64,000 nucleotides of DNA from Methylobacterium organophilum (GTDB lineage: Bacteria; Pseudomonadota; Alphaproteobacteria; Rhizobiales; Beijerinckiaceae). Where the stretch lies: contig NZ_BPQV01000002.1 of NCBI RefSeq assembly GCF_022179465.1, positions 434,001 to 498,000 of the forward strand, in the 5' to 3' direction. The notes beneath the pieces were generated by a model. It ran no database searches, was not told the DNA's origin, and saw nothing but the letters and a program-made list of their open reading frames with translations. Below, piece after piece: positions 6,365-16,068 of the stretch. The translations under genes and the position numbers were made by a program. Every line of letters starts with the position of its first letter. Position 1 is the first letter of the stretch.

Positions 6365-8794
6365 TCAGGCGGAGGCGCGAAGGACCATCGCGGCCTCGTC
6401 AGCGATGAGCGCCCGCGCGTCCACCGCAGGCATCGGACGCCCGAACAGATAGCCCTGCACCTCGTCGCAGCCCTTGTCCCGCAATTGCTCGAACTGCGCG
6501 ACGGTCTCGACGCCCTCGGCCACCGTGGGAATGCTCAGGCTCGCACCGAGCCCGATCATCGCCCGCACGATGGCCCGGGAATGAGCGTTCTCGCCGATCT
6601 GGCTCACGAAGGAGCGGTCGATCTTGATCTTGTCGAAGGGAAAAGACCGCAGATAGCTGAGGGACGAGTAGCCCGTGCCGAAATCGTCCATCGCGATGCG
6701 CACGCCGAGGGCGCGCAGCGCGTGAAGCGTCGCCTTGTTCGCCTCGTTCGCCGTCAGCAGAACGGATTCCGTCACCTCCAGCTCGAGCCGCGCCGGCGGC
6801 AGGCCGGCGTCGCGGAGCGCCTGCCGCACCAGCGGCACCAGATTGCGATCACGGAACTGGACCGGAGACAGATTCACCGCGATCCGGAGCGGGATCTCCC
6901 AGCGGGCAGCCTCCAGGCAGGCGGCGCGCAACACGAACGCGCCGACCGATCCTATCAGCCCGGTCTCTTCGGCCAGCGGGATGAACTCTGAGGGCGGGAT
7001 CGGCCCGTCCACGGGATGGTGCCAACGGACAAGGGCTTCGAAGGCCACGATCCGGCGCGTGCGCGTCTCGACGATCGGTTGATAGGCCAGGGTCAGCTCG
7101 CCGCGGTTCAGAGCCTCACGCAGATCGTTCTCGCGCTTCCGCCTTGCCTGCGCCCAGCCGTCCATGGCCGCGTCGAAGCAACGGGCACTGTTGCCGCCTG
7201 CGGATTTGGCCCGGTAGAGGGCGAGATCCGCGTTGCGCAGGAGCGTGTCCGGGTCACTCCCATGCGCGGGCAGGCAGGCGATGCCGATGCTCGCCCCAAC
7301 ATGACTCTCCTGTCCGCCCAGGTGGAACGGCAGCGACAGGATCTCGATGATCCGGATCGCGACAGCATGGGCCATGGCGGCCGCGTCGGGACCGGCCAGG
7401 AGGACCGCGAACTCGTCGCCACCGAGCCTCGCGACGAGATCGCGGGCGCGCACGCAACCGGCGATGCGCTCCGCCGCCTCCCGCAACAGCGCATCCCCCG
7501 CCGGATGGCCGAGCGTGTCGTTGACGAACTTGAACTTATCGAGATCAAGGCAGAGCAGGGCGGCATCGACGCCCCCCTGCGCCTGGTTCGCAAGCGCCTC
7601 GGCAAGCCGGGTGGCGAAGAGCACGCGGTTGGGCAACCCTGTCAGAGCGTCGTGATGGGCCATGTGGATGATGCGGGCCTCGGCCCGCCGCCGCTCGGTC
7701 ACGTCGATGGCGCCCCCCAGAAGCACGGGCCGTCCCTCGAAGGGCAGTGCCCGCTCGAACAACGTCACTTCGATCGTGGAGCCGTCGGCCCGGCGCTGGC
7801 GGCGGGTATTCCCGTCACCGGAGGGCTGTTCTCCATGCGGCTCGTCGAGATCGGGCAGGCGCCGGGCGAGCAGCTCTTCTCGACTGTAGCCGTAATGGGC
7901 GACGGCCGCTTCGTTGACGGCGACGAAGCGCGCGGAAGCCGGTTCCAGCAGCCACATCGGCAGGGGATGGTTGTCGAACAGGAGCCGGAAGGATTCCTCA
8001 CGGGCCTTGATGTCGCCGACATCCGTCATGGTCACCGCGATGAGGTCGCCGATCGCCCGCGCCTCGACCTTCAGGGAAAGGGTCGTGCCGTCGGAGCGCG
8101 GATAGGCAAGTTCGAGCAGCGCACGGTCCGTGCGTCCCACCACGGCGGCGAGCATCCGTGTCACACCGAGGGAGGCCGGCACGAAATCTCCGAGGCGCTG
8201 CCATTGCAGGGCATCGATCGAGCGCCCGAAGATCTCGGCGGCGCCCTGGTTCAGGGTGACGATCTTGAAGTCGTCGATCGCGCCTCCGGCGTTCCGGATC
8301 GTGCTGAGCGCCATCAGACCCTGCCCGGTGGCGCCGAAAAGGGCCTGGACGAGCTCCGTGCGCACGCAGGTCTCGTCAACGTGGACGAGGATCAGCGGCG
8401 TGCCGCCCGCACGGGCCAGGGGGACGCCGACCAGCTCCCAGCTCGACACCACACCGTCGGTGATGCGGTCGCAGCGTGCGCTCGCAGGCTCCTCCGTCCG
8501 AAGGGCGGCCTCGGCGATCTCCTCGATCGGCCATCGGACCTCCTCGGCCACGCCGGCGAGGGGAAGATCCTGCACCGCGCCCTCGAACCAGTCCTGGAAG
8601 CCGGGGCCGCCCCACATCAGCGTGTGGGCGCGACCGTCACGCGTGGCGACGAGGACACAACGATCGGCCAGGCGCCCGAGGCGCCCGAGGACGACGGCCT
8701 CGTAGGTCGGCATGGCTCCCGGCCGGGCGCGGCAACGGGTCCAGTGCTGAGCCAGCGTCCCGTTCTGTCGGGCCAAAGTCGGATGGGGCGACAC
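6365..8794 (-). CDS. PAS-GGDEF-EAL cyclic-di-GMP turnover protein
   Basis: A dual-domain c-di-GMP protein of up to 809 residues with no membrane segment. Layout: an unassigned N-terminal sensor-like region (about 30-150), PAS (about 165-262), PAS (about 265-372, ending ITERRRAEA-type linker DVTERRRAEARI), GGDEF (about 375-545) and EAL (about 555-800). The GGDEF signature is intact at 458-462, with an intact RxxD inhibitory site RARD (449-452) exactly five residues before it. The EAL signature is FEALVRWHHP (EAL at 586-588), with DDFGTGYSSLSYL and the final GYLFGRPMP also present. Both synthesis and hydrolysis of c-di-GMP are therefore possible. The GTG at 8794 has GGAG 10 nt upstream; ATG 8713 is an alternative start (782 residues). 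Confidence 0.9.
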   Translation of the reverse strand: MSPHPTLARQNGTLAQHWTRCRARPGAMPTYEAVVLGRLGRLADRCVLVATRDGRAHTLMWGGPGFQDWFEGAVQDLPLAGVAEEVRWPIEEIAEAALRTEEPASARCDRITDGVVSSWELVGVPLARAGGTPLILVHVDETCVRTELVQALFGATGQGLMALSTIRNAGGAIDDFKIVTLNQGAAEIFGRSIDALQWQRLGDFVPASLGVTRMLAAVVGRTDRALLELAYPRSDGTTLSLKVEARAIGDLIAVTMTDVGDIKAREESFRLLFDNHPLPMWLLEPASARFVAVNEAAVAHYGYSREELLARRLPDLDEPHGEQPSGDGNTRRQRRADGSTIEVTLFERALPFEGRPVLLGGAIDVTERRRAEARIIHMAHHDALTGLPNRVLFATRLAEALANQAQGGVDAALLCLDLDKFKFVNDTLGHPAGDALLREAAERIAGCVRARDLVARLGGDEFAVLLAGPDAAAMAHAVAIRIIEILSLPFHLGGQESHVGASIGIACLPAHGSDPDTLLRNADLALYRAKSAGGNSARCFDAAMDGWAQARRKRENDLREALNRGELTLAYQPIVETRTRRIVAFEALVRWHHPVDGPIPPSEFIPLAEETGLIGSVGAFVLRAACLEAARWEIPLRIAVNLSPVQFRDRNLVPLVRQALRDAGLPPARLELEVTESVLLTANEANKATLHALRALGVRIAMDDFGTGYSSLSYLRSFPFDKIKIDRSFVSQIGENAHSRAIVRAMIGLGASLSIPTVAEGVETVAQFEQLRDKGCDEVQGYLFGRPMPAVDARALIADEAAMVLRASA

Positions 8795-9136
8795 GAACGT
8801 CGTGCTCCGGAAACACCGGACCGCAGGCTAAGCAAGCCTTCGTTGAGGGAAAGTATACGAGCCGGCTAGACTATCGGCTTATCCATCGACGCAGCGATGC
8901 TCGGCGACAGGAAACGAAGAGGCTCACGCAATCTTGTGCCGCCTCCGATTGATTGCTTCGGTTGACCGGGTCTCGCTTATCCCACCCGAAGTCGGACGCG
9001 CCCGACTTCGGGTCTTCTTGCCGAGGCCCGGCAGGCTCGGGTCACCCGAGAGGAAGCGAACCCCGGATGACCCGATCGGATCGGCCGGAGCGTGGCCCCG
9101 GCCGCCTCCGGCCGCTCGTGTCGAGCCGAACCCGGA
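8795..9136. other. 342-bp intergenic region with three hairpins
   Basis: No convincing gene. It separates the GGDEF-EAL start from the mcd stop. It holds an 11-bp perfect hairpin (CCCGAAGTCGG/CCGACTTCGGG, 8985-9012) followed on the + strand by TCTTCTTG. A 6-bp hairpin lies at 9036-9050 and a 9-bp hairpin CGGCCGGAG/CTCCGGCCG at 9082-9114. The last is the closest to the mcd stop and the likeliest mcd transcript end. A TATACT -10-like hexamer on the minus strand (8852-8857) could belong to the GGDEF-EAL gene. Confidence 0.5.
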
Positions 9137-10816
9137 TCACTGCTCCAGCAGACGCCGGGCGATGACCTGGGCCTGGATCTCGGCCGCACCCTCGAAGATC
9201 GAGAGGATGCGGGCATCGCAAAGAACACGGCTAATCGTGTACTCGAGCGCGAAGCCGTTGCCGCCATGGATCTGCAAGGCGTTGTCCGCCGCCGCCCAGG
9301 CGACGCGGGCACCCAGCAGCTTGGCCATGCCGGCCTCCAGATCGCAGCGCTTGCCCTCGTCCTTCTCGCGGGCGGAGAAGTAGGTGAGCTGGCGGGCGAT
9401 GTTGATCTCCACCGCCATCATCGCGAGCTTGTCGGCGACGCGGGGGAAATTCACCAGGGCCTTGCCGAACTGGATCCGCTCCTCGGCGTAGCGCAATCCG
9501 ATATCGAGGGCCGACTGGGCGACGCCGATGGCGCGGGCCGCGGTCTGGATGCGGGCGGATTCGAAGGTCTGCATGAGCTGGGCGAAGCCCTTGCCCTCGA
9601 CCTCGCCGAGCAGGTTCGATGCCGGCACCACGAAGTTCTCGAAGGCGAGTTCGAACTCCTTCATGCCCCGATAGCCGAGCACCTCGATCTCGCCGCCGGA
9701 CAGGCCCTCGACGGGGAAAGGATTCGCGTCGTCGCCGCGGGGCTTCTCGGCGATCAGCATGGAGAGGCCCTTATGGCCCTTCTCCTCCGGCTTGGTGCGC
9801 ACGAGCACCGTCATGATGTCGGCGCGCACGGGATGGGTGATCCAGGTCTTGTTGCCCGAGATCTTCCAGACGTCACCGTCCTTGACCGCCTTGGTGCGTA
9901 GGCTGGCGAGGTCGGAGCCCGTGTTCGGCTCGGTGAACACGGCGGTCGGCAGGATCTCACCCGAGGCGATGCGGGGCAGGAAGCGCTGCTTCTGCTCCTC
10001 GGTGCCGCCGCACAGGATCAGCTCGGCGGCGATCTCGGAGCGGGTGCCCAGAGAGCCGACGCCGATATAGGCGCGGGACAGCTCCTCGGAGACCACGCAC
10101 ATCGAGATCTTCGGCAGGCCCATGCCGCCGTATTCCTCGGGGATGGTCAGCCCGAACACGCCGAGTTCGGCCATCTTCTCGATGATTTCCATCGGGATGT
10201 AGGCGTTCTCGCGGTGCCATTCCTGCGCCTTCTCGACGACCTCGGCCTTGCCGAAGCGGCGCATTTCGGTGCGGATCGCCTCCATGTCCTCGTCGAGGCC
10301 GGAATCGCCGATCGTGGCGGAGCCGGAGCCCTCGCGGATCTTGGCGACGAGGGCGGCGCGGTTCTCCGGGGTGTTGCCGGTGGCGATCGCCGCCTCGACC
10401 GCATCGGTGCGGAACTGGAGGAGCTCCTTGGCGGAGAGGCCGAGGGAGCCCACCGGGCGCACCATCTCGCCCTGGCTCATCGGGATGCCGCCGAACATCT
10501 GGTCGAGATACTCGCCGATGCCGATCTTCACGAGCAGGCTCTCGGTCTCGCCGAGCTTGCCCGCCTCCTGCAGGCGAGCGGCATAGCCGGCGAGCTCTTT
10601 CACCGCCTCACCGTAGACGGCGAGCCAGGCGAGGCCGTGGGCGGCGTGCTGCTCGGCCTCGAACTTGGCGGCGTCGACCTTGCCCTCGGGCGACAGCACC
10701 TTGGTGCGCACGCGCCGGGTGGCCTCCGCGACGAGCTTCTTGGCGGCCTCGGCGGCGTCGCGGCTCAGCGCGACGAGATCCAACGGCTCGTGCGCGACGG
10801 CAGGGGAAGCGGACAT
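9137..10816 (-). CDS. mcd: (2S)-methylsuccinyl-CoA dehydrogenase
   Basis: FAD acyl-CoA dehydrogenase of 559 residues, much longer than the usual 380. An extra N-terminal region of about 170 residues (EPLDLVALSRDAAEAAKKLVAE...) precedes the three-domain acyl-CoA dehydrogenase core (IPEEYGGMGLPKISMCVVSEELSRAYIG, FTEPNTGSDLASLRTKA, ERIQFGKALVNFPRV, QIHGGNGFALEY, ILSIFEGAAEIQ). This extended architecture and length are characteristic of Mcd, which oxidises (2S)-methylsuccinyl-CoA to mesaconyl-CoA in the ethylmalonyl-CoA pathway used by Methylobacterium for C1/C2 growth. The Glu in IFEGAAEIQ occupies the catalytic-base position. ATG 10816 is chosen with GAGAGA 9 nt upstream; the frame extends to 10873. 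PccB, which serves the same pathway's propionyl-CoA branch, is in this window at 28 kb. Confidence 0.87.
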   Translation of the reverse strand: MSASPAVAHEPLDLVALSRDAAEAAKKLVAEATRRVRTKVLSPEGKVDAAKFEAEQHAAHGLAWLAVYGEAVKELAGYAARLQEAGKLGETESLLVKIGIGEYLDQMFGGIPMSQGEMVRPVGSLGLSAKELLQFRTDAVEAAIATGNTPENRAALVAKIREGSGSATIGDSGLDEDMEAIRTEMRRFGKAEVVEKAQEWHRENAYIPMEIIEKMAELGVFGLTIPEEYGGMGLPKISMCVVSEELSRAYIGVGSLGTRSEIAAELILCGGTEEQKQRFLPRIASGEILPTAVFTEPNTGSDLASLRTKAVKDGDVWKISGNKTWITHPVRADIMTVLVRTKPEEKGHKGLSMLIAEKPRGDDANPFPVEGLSGGEIEVLGYRGMKEFELAFENFVVPASNLLGEVEGKGFAQLMQTFESARIQTAARAIGVAQSALDIGLRYAEERIQFGKALVNFPRVADKLAMMAVEINIARQLTYFSAREKDEGKRCDLEAGMAKLLGARVAWAAADNALQIHGGNGFALEYTISRVLCDARILSIFEGAAEIQAQVIARRLLEQ

Positions 10817-10932
10817 GGCGTACTCTCTCGAAACGTTTCCAGTTGGGCTCTTTATAGGGTTGATGCGCCGCACTGTAGAGGTTTCTTGCCGTTGTCAGGC
10901 AGCGATCGACCTTGAATTCATGATACTTTTGG

Positions 10933-11808
10933 TCACCCGCGACTGGCTACCGCAACCCCCAGGGCCGCTACCGCCATCCCCCCGATCTGCACCGGCGTCA
11001 ACGCCTCGCCGAACAGGGCGTAGGCCATCGCGGCAGAGACGGGGGGCACCAGGAAGAACAGCGAGGCGACGCCCGCCACTGCGCCGCGCCGGATCAGCGC
11101 CAGCAGGAGCAGGATGCCGGCCACGGAATTGACGAGAACCGACCAGGCCATCCCGGCGGCGAGGGGCAGGCTGAGGGAAAGCCGCGTCTCGCCGGCGGCC
11201 AAGGCCAGGGGGATCGCTATGGCGGAAGCGCCGAGGAACTGTACCGTCGCATTGGCGACGAGGTCGCTGCCGCCCCCCGTTCGTTTTTGCCAGAGGGTGC
11301 CGGCGGTCATCGCCCCCATGGCGCCGAGGCAGGCGGCGAGGGCCGTCGGCGGGATACCCGAGGCGTCGACGGCGCCGAGCTTCGGCGCCAGCACCAGGGC
11401 GGCTCCAGAGAAGCCCAGCGCGATGCCGAGCCAGCGGCGCGGACTTACCCGCTCACCGAGCACCGGGCCAGCCACCGCCGCGGTCAGCAGCGGCTGCAGG
11501 CTGCCGACCAGGGCGGCGATGCCCGAGGGCAGGCCGCGATGGACCGACCAGAACACACCGGCGACATAGAGCCCCTGCATCAGCACCCCGGCGACGATCC
11601 CGTCGCGCCAGCCCTTCGCGTCCCGCGGCCAGGCGGCACGGAGGGCGAAGCCGATGCCGGCAAGCACCAGCGCGACCAGCACGAGGCGCACGGCAACGAA
11701 AGCGAGGGGCTCGGCATAGGGCGCGACGAACCGGGCGGCGACGAAGCCCGTCGCCCAGATCACCACGAAGAGAGCCGGAATCACGAAGCGGCTGGTGAAG
11801 TCGGGCAT
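10933..11808 (-). CDS. EamA/DMT-superfamily transporter
   Basis: An integral membrane protein of 291 residues with about ten hydrophobic helices and the two-fold EamA repeat: PALFVVIWATGFVAARFVAPYAEPLAFVAVR in the first half and an equivalent unit after residue 145. The family exports amino acids, nucleobases or other metabolites; the substrate here cannot be told. ATG 11808 has AGGTG 7 nt upstream. A GTG three codons earlier is less likely. Confidence 0.85.
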   Translation of the reverse strand: MPDFTSRFVIPALFVVIWATGFVAARFVAPYAEPLAFVAVRLVLVALVLAGIGFALRAAWPRDAKGWRDGIVAGVLMQGLYVAGVFWSVHRGLPSGIAALVGSLQPLLTAAVAGPVLGERVSPRRWLGIALGFSGAALVLAPKLGAVDASGIPPTALAACLGAMGAMTAGTLWQKRTGGGSDLVANATVQFLGASAIAIPLALAAGETRLSLSLPLAAGMAWSVLVNSVAGILLLLALIRRGAVAGVASLFFLVPPVSAAMAYALFGEALTPVQIGGMAVAALGVAVASRG

Positions 11809-12040
11809 GGCCGGCACCTAGCAACACGGGTTCCCCCGGCCCGCAATGGCCACGCGGGAGGATCGGCCATGCGCGCTCCTGTATGCACCGGCACGATCCT
11901 GAGCTGTGGCACCCGCGTCACCGGACCAAGCGATCTCCGCTTCGGGAGGCGCCGCTCCGTTGACGCGAGGCGGGCCCTGGCCCGTATGTCGACCGAGCCG
12001 TCCTCTCCACGGCCGGTGCTCTCCAGGTCCTCGCCAGCCC

Positions 12041-12925
12041 TTGCGCGTCCTCCGAACAAGCCTCGACATCGCAAGCCTCGCGGCCCAGCGCTTCGTCGCC
12101 CATGACGGATGGGCGATCGCGAGTCATATCGCGCTCTCGATCCTGACCTCGCTGTTCCCGTTTCTGATCCTGCTTGCGGCGTTGGCCGGTCTTCTCGGCA
12201 CGAAATCGCTGGCCGACGAGGCCGGCATCCTGATCTTCGAAGCCTGGCCACGGGAAATCGCGGAGCCGATCGCGGGGGAGGTCCATCGGGTGCTCACGGA
12301 GCAGCGCGGCGGCGTGCTCACCCTCGGCGCCCTGCTCGCGCTCTACTTCTCCTCCTCGGGCGTCGAGAGCCTGCGCGTCGGCCTCAACCGCGCCTACGGC
12401 CTGCGGGAGATGCGGCCCTGGTGGCTGACCCGGCTGGAATCCATCGGCTATGTCGTGTGCGGGGCCTTCGCCATGCTGGCCTTCGCCCTGCTCGTGGTGC
12501 TCGGCCCCCTGATCTGGCGGCAGGCGGTCTTCGTCGCGCCGGGCCTCGAGCCCCTCGGCCTCACCGTCGCGATCGGCCGCATCGCGCTCACCGCCGTGCT
12601 GATCGCCCTGGTGCTGGTCATCGCCCACAAGTTCGTCGCGGCGGGCCGGCGCCCCGTCGCCGCGGTTCTGCCCGGCATCGCCGTGACGCTGGTGCTCTGG
12701 TTCCTGGCAGGCCTCGGCTTCGGCTTCTATCTCGACCGCTTCTCGAACGCCTACGCCTCGACCTATGGGGGCCTCGCCACGGCGATGGTGTTCCTGGTCT
12801 TCCTCTACTGGCTGGCGGCGATGTTCCTGTTCGGCGGCGAGATCAACGGCACCGTGATCGCGGCGCGGCGCCAGCAATTGCAGGCGCGGATGCGGGCGCG
12901 ACAGGCCGGCGTCGCGCCGCCCTGA
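12041..12925 (+). CDS. YihY/BrkB-family membrane protein
   Basis: Inner-membrane protein with six hydrophobic segments and the family features FVAHDGWAIASHIALSILTSLFPFLILLAALAG, YFSSSGVESLRVGLNRAYG and YLDRFSNAYASTYGGLATAMVFLVFLYWLAAMFLFGGEINGTV. Despite the historical ribonuclease BN and BrkB labels, the function of the family is unsettled. TTG 12041 gives 294 residues, the usual family length. The frame is open to GTG 11906, but the added 45 residues (Pro/Arg/Gly-rich) look non-coding and neither start has a good ribosome site. Confidence 0.83.
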   Translation: MRVLRTSLDIASLAAQRFVAHDGWAIASHIALSILTSLFPFLILLAALAGLLGTKSLADEAGILIFEAWPREIAEPIAGEVHRVLTEQRGGVLTLGALLALYFSSSGVESLRVGLNRAYGLREMRPWWLTRLESIGYVVCGAFAMLAFALLVVLGPLIWRQAVFVAPGLEPLGLTVAIGRIALTAVLIALVLVIAHKFVAAGRRPVAAVLPGIAVTLVLWFLAGLGFGFYLDRFSNAYASTYGGLATAMVFLVFLYWLAAMFLFGGEINGTVIAARRQQLQARMRARQAGVAPP

Positions 12926-13238
12926 CCCGGCCGCAAGAACCGTGCGGTAGAATACAGTCGAGACGCCCGCCGATCACACACCACAACCATTGGTTTGCAT
13001 CCAGCGCCCACGAAATCTCGACGAGGACATGGGCCGGGCCACATTTCAGACATTTCTAAGAGCGGAACCGCGGGAACTGTTCGCGGCTGGCGGCTTTTAT
13101 TCCATGCTCTACTGCGACAGACCCACCTGACGGCCCCATTCTCGCAAGACAATGGGCCGTTTTTTGTTGGCTCGACGGTATCATGGAGCCAATCGTCTTG
13201 GACGCAATAGAATAGGTGCCGGCAGGTGGAGGCTCCCG
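12926..13238. other. 313-bp gene-free region ending in a strong + strand terminator
   Basis: No open reading frame with coding character. It contains an internal hairpin CCGCG...CGCGG (about 13069-13089) followed by a T-rich run, and then a strong + strand terminator at 13130-13165. It may be the 3' untranslated region of the yihY transcript or an independent small RNA. No promoter is convincing. Confidence 0.45.
13130..13165 (+). terminator. Rho-independent terminator
   Basis: A stem of ACGGCCC(C)ATT with AATGGGCCGT, with one bulged C and a 10-nt loop, is followed by six T on the + strand. It is 205 bp downstream of the yihY stop and 73 bp before the convergent ndvA stop. Confidence 0.8.
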
Positions 13239-15014
13239 TCAGGCGGCCAGCGGCAGGGACTCGGCGCCAACCCCGGCGGCCATGAACTGCGCCCGCGCCA
13301 ACTCGGCGAAGCGGCCGCCCTGCGCCACCAGCTCCTCGAAATGGCCCGCCTCGACGATCCGCCCCTCATGGAAGACGAGGATGCGGTCCGCGTTGCGGAT
13401 CGTGGCCAGCCGGTGGGCGATCACGAAGGTGGTACGCCCCTCCATCACCGCTTCCAGGGCGCCCTGGAGCTTGCGCTCGGTGGCCGCGTCGAGGGCGCTC
13501 GTCGCTTCGTCGAGGATCAGCACCGGCGGATTCTTGAGAAGCGCCCGGGCGATGGACAGGCGCTGGCGCTCGCCCCCGGAGAGGGAGCGGCCGCGCTCGC
13601 CGATGACGGTGTCGAGGCCGTCGGGCTGGCGGGCCATGAACTCCATGGCCTGGGCCCGTTCCAGGGCCTCCATCATCTCGGCGTCGGTCGCGTCGGGCCG
13701 GCCGACCTGCAGGTTCTCGCGGATCGAGCGGGCGAACAGCATCGGCTCCTGGAAGACCACGCCGATGTTGTGACGCAGCGAAGCGAGCCCGATGTCGCGG
13801 ATATCCGTGCCGTCGATGCGGATCGCGCCGGTATCGGGATCGAAGGTCCGGTGCAGCAGGCCCAGCGTGGTCGACTTGCCCGAGCCGGTGGTGCCGACGA
13901 GGGCGATGGTCTGCCCGGCCTCCGCCGTGAAGGACACGCCGTCCAGCGCCCTGCGGCGGCCGTCATAGGAGAAGCCCACGTTCTCGAAGGCGACCTCGCC
14001 CGAGAAGCGCGCGACCTGCTTGGCGCCCGGGCGGTCGCGCACCGCCGGCACCGTGTCGAGGATCGCGAAGAACTCCCGCATCTTCGGCGCCTGCTGGAAC
14101 ACGCCGTTCACGAAGCTGACCACGTGGTCGAGCTTGCCCACCAGCATGGTGGCGAAGCTCATGAAGGCGACGATCTCGCCGATGCTCGCCGAGCCGTTCT
14201 GGTGCAGCAGGATGCCGGTGATGAAGATGGCGGTCATCGTGAGCGTGGCCGAGGCCTTGGTCGCCACCGCGGCGAGCGCCCACCAGGACAGGACCGGGAT
14301 CTGCGCCTTCAGGAGGTCGCGGATGATGCCGTGCATGGCCTCCTTCTCCGCCTTGGCGCGGGTGAAGGACTGGATCACGGCGACATTGCCCAGGGCGTCG
14401 GAAGCGTGGGCGGCAAGCCCCGAATGATAGTGCTCGACCTCGCCCTGCAACGCCTCGGTGCGGCGCATGACGAAGGTGGTGAGGCCGGTGAAGACGAGCA
14501 CCAGCACCACGAGGATCGCGCCGAGCTGCCAGTTGATGAACAGCGTCATCGGCAGCAACACGCCCAGGGAGACGAGGGCGGCGAGATGGTCGCGGAAAAA
14601 GCCGAGCCAGAGCCAGGACATGCCGTTCGTACCCTCCAGCATCGCCTTGAGCACACGGCCGGAATGGTTGGCCGAGTGGAAGGCCAGCGGCAGGTCGAGC
14701 ACGTGCTCGAAATAGTTCGCCATGGTGGTCAGGCGGTTGCGGTGCGCGAGCCGGTCCGCATGCAGGGCGATGGCGACGCCCGCAGCGATGGTGAAGAAGC
14801 CGAAGGCGACCCAGGCGCCGATCCAGGGCACCAGCGACGTGGTCTCCGAGCCGGCCCCGAGCCGGGTCAGCCCGTCGATGATCCGGCCCATGATGAGGGG
14901 TTCGGCGAAGGCCGCGACCGCGAGCAGGACATTGGCGAGCACGAGGCCGATGGCGAGGCGGCGATCCGCCCGCAGAAGCCCCATCACCCGCGCATAGAGC
15001 CGAATCATCGACAT
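13239..15014 (-). CDS. ndvA: NdvA/ChvA-type beta-glucan ABC exporter
   Basis: Fused permease-ATPase half-transporter of 591 residues. Six hydrophobic helices in residues 15-300 (first [28 protein letters not shown]) are followed by an ABC domain with Walker [10 protein letters not shown], signature LSGGERQRL and Walker [13 protein letters not shown]. Length and the N-terminal [25 protein letters not shown]...[11 protein letters not shown] resemble the cyclic beta-1,2-glucan exporter NdvA/ChvA of Rhizobiales, which works as a homodimer in the inner membrane. No glucan synthase (ndvB) is nearby, so the substrate rests on family similarity; a general lipid or peptide exporter remains possible. 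Confidence 0.78.
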   Translation of the reverse strand: MSMIRLYARVMGLLRADRRLAIGLVLANVLLAVAAFAEPLIMGRIIDGLTRLGAGSETTSLVPWIGAWVAFGFFTIAAGVAIALHADRLAHRNRLTTMANYFEHVLDLPLAFHSANHSGRVLKAMLEGTNGMSWLWLGFFRDHLAALVSLGVLLPMTLFINWQLGAILVVLVLVFTGLTTFVMRRTEALQGEVEHYHSGLAAHASDALGNVAVIQSFTRAKAEKEAMHGIIRDLLKAQIPVLSWWALAAVATKASATLTMTAIFITGILLHQNGSASIGEIVAFMSFATMLVGKLDHVVSFVNGVFQQAPKMREFFAILDTVPAVRDRPGAKQVARFSGEVAFENVGFSYDGRRRALDGVSFTAEAGQTIALVGTTGSGKSTTLGLLHRTFDPDTGAIRIDGTDIRDIGLASLRHNIGVVFQEPMLFARSIRENLQVGRPDATDAEMMEALERAQAMEFMARQPDGLDTVIGERGRSLSGGERQRLSIARALLKNPPVLILDEATSALDAATERKLQGALEAVMEGRTTFVIAHRLATIRNADRILVFHEGRIVEAGHFEELVAQGGRFAELARAQFMAAGVGAESLPLAA

Positions 15015-15260
15015 CGAACCGCTCTCCGAGCACCCGCGGCTGTCCGGCTTGCCGGGACAAGCTGCCGCGCGCAGCCCCGCCCGAGGATGTCACGACGGTC
15101 CTCAGCCCGATACAGCGGACCGGTTTATGACGGATCCCGCCTGAACGGGCGCTGACGGGATGCATCCGGCGCGCCTTCGTCTTTACGGTTCCTTCAGCCT
15201 GTTTGTTTACGTCTGCGCCCAGTGCCCGCCCTCCCGGCGGGGCGCGTTCGGACGGCGTCC

Positions 15261-16034
15261 ATGGATCTCGCGACGGCTCTCGGTCTCATTTCCGGTCTCG
15301 GCGTGGTGGTCGGCCTGATCATGCTCGACGGCGGCCATTTCGGCGCCTACGCGTCGGAGCATGCGGTGGTCGTGGTGTTCGGCGGCGCCACCGCCGCGAC
15401 CATGATCCGCTTCCCCTTCTCCGTCATCGTCCACGGCCTGCCGATGGGCCTGCGCTACGCCTTCACCACCCGCTCGGTGAAGCCGCGGGAGCTGATCGAA
15501 GAGATCACCAAGATCGCCGACGTGGTGCGCAAGTCCGGCCCCATCGCCCTGGAGAACATGGAGATCTCGGATCCCTTCCTCGCCCAGGGCGCACGCTACA
15601 TTGCCGACGGCTACGACCGCGACTTCATCCGCGACACGATGGAGCGCGACCGCGACAACTTCCTGATGCATCTCGACGAGGGCTCGAAGGTGTATCGGGC
15701 CTACGGCGACTGCGCCCCGGCCTGGGGCATGGTGGGCACCATCCTCGGCATGGTGGCCATGTTCGCCAACATGTCCGACCCGTCCAAGCTCGGCCCCGCC
15801 ATGGCGACCGCGCTGCTCGCCACGCTCTACGGCGCGGTGATCGCCAACCTCATCACCCTGCCGCTCGCCGACAAGCTGCACGTGAAGCTCGAGGAGGAGG
15901 ACGTGTCCCGCTCCCTGATCATCGACGGCATCCTGCTGATCCGCGACCAGAAGAGCGCGTCGCTGGTTCGCGAGATGCTGATCGCCTACCTCCCGCACAA
16001 CCACCGCGAAGAGCTGACCGCGGAAGCCGCCTGA
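15261..16034 (+). CDS. motA: MotA/PomA-like flagellar motor stator subunit
   Basis: A membrane protein of 257 residues with the MotA fold: MDLATALGLISGLGVVVGLIMLDGGHFGAY, a second helix VVVVFGGATAATMIRFPF, then after a cytoplasmic loop APAWGMVGTILGMVAMFANM and GPAMATALLATLYGAVIANLITLPLADKL. It forms, with MotB, the proton-conducting stator. ATG 15261 is chosen by alignment with PomA-type proteins; the frame is open back to 15222. motB starts 34 bp downstream, so the two are an operon. Confidence 0.88.
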   Translation: MDLATALGLISGLGVVVGLIMLDGGHFGAYASEHAVVVVFGGATAATMIRFPFSVIVHGLPMGLRYAFTTRSVKPRELIEEITKIADVVRKSGPIALENMEISDPFLAQGARYIADGYDRDFIRDTMERDRDNFLMHLDEGSKVYRAYGDCAPAWGMVGTILGMVAMFANMSDPSKLGPAMATALLATLYGAVIANLITLPLADKLHVKLEEEDVSRSLIIDGILLIRDQKSASLVREMLIAYLPHNHREELTAEAA

Positions 16035-16068
16035 GGCGGGCGCAGTCTGAGCCGGGGAGCACGGTGCG

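Noticed and set aside
7016-8869. 617-codon + strand open frame
   Set aside because: Shadow of the PAS-GGDEF-EAL gene on the other strand; no recognisable domain.
8985-9020. 11-bp hairpin followed by TCTTCTTG as a clear terminator
   Set aside because: No + strand gene precedes it and the tract is interrupted; kept only as a hairpin in the intergenic description.
13064-13095. GGAAC sequences near 13064 and 13074 as EcfG promoters
   Set aside because: Neither has NGTT at 16 or 17 bp spacing.
13152-15155. Long + strand open frame (667 codons)
   Set aside because: It lies antisense to ndvA, whose protein has complete ABC transporter motifs. The frame is a mirror of high-GC third positions and its translation is His/Arg/Glu-rich low complexity.
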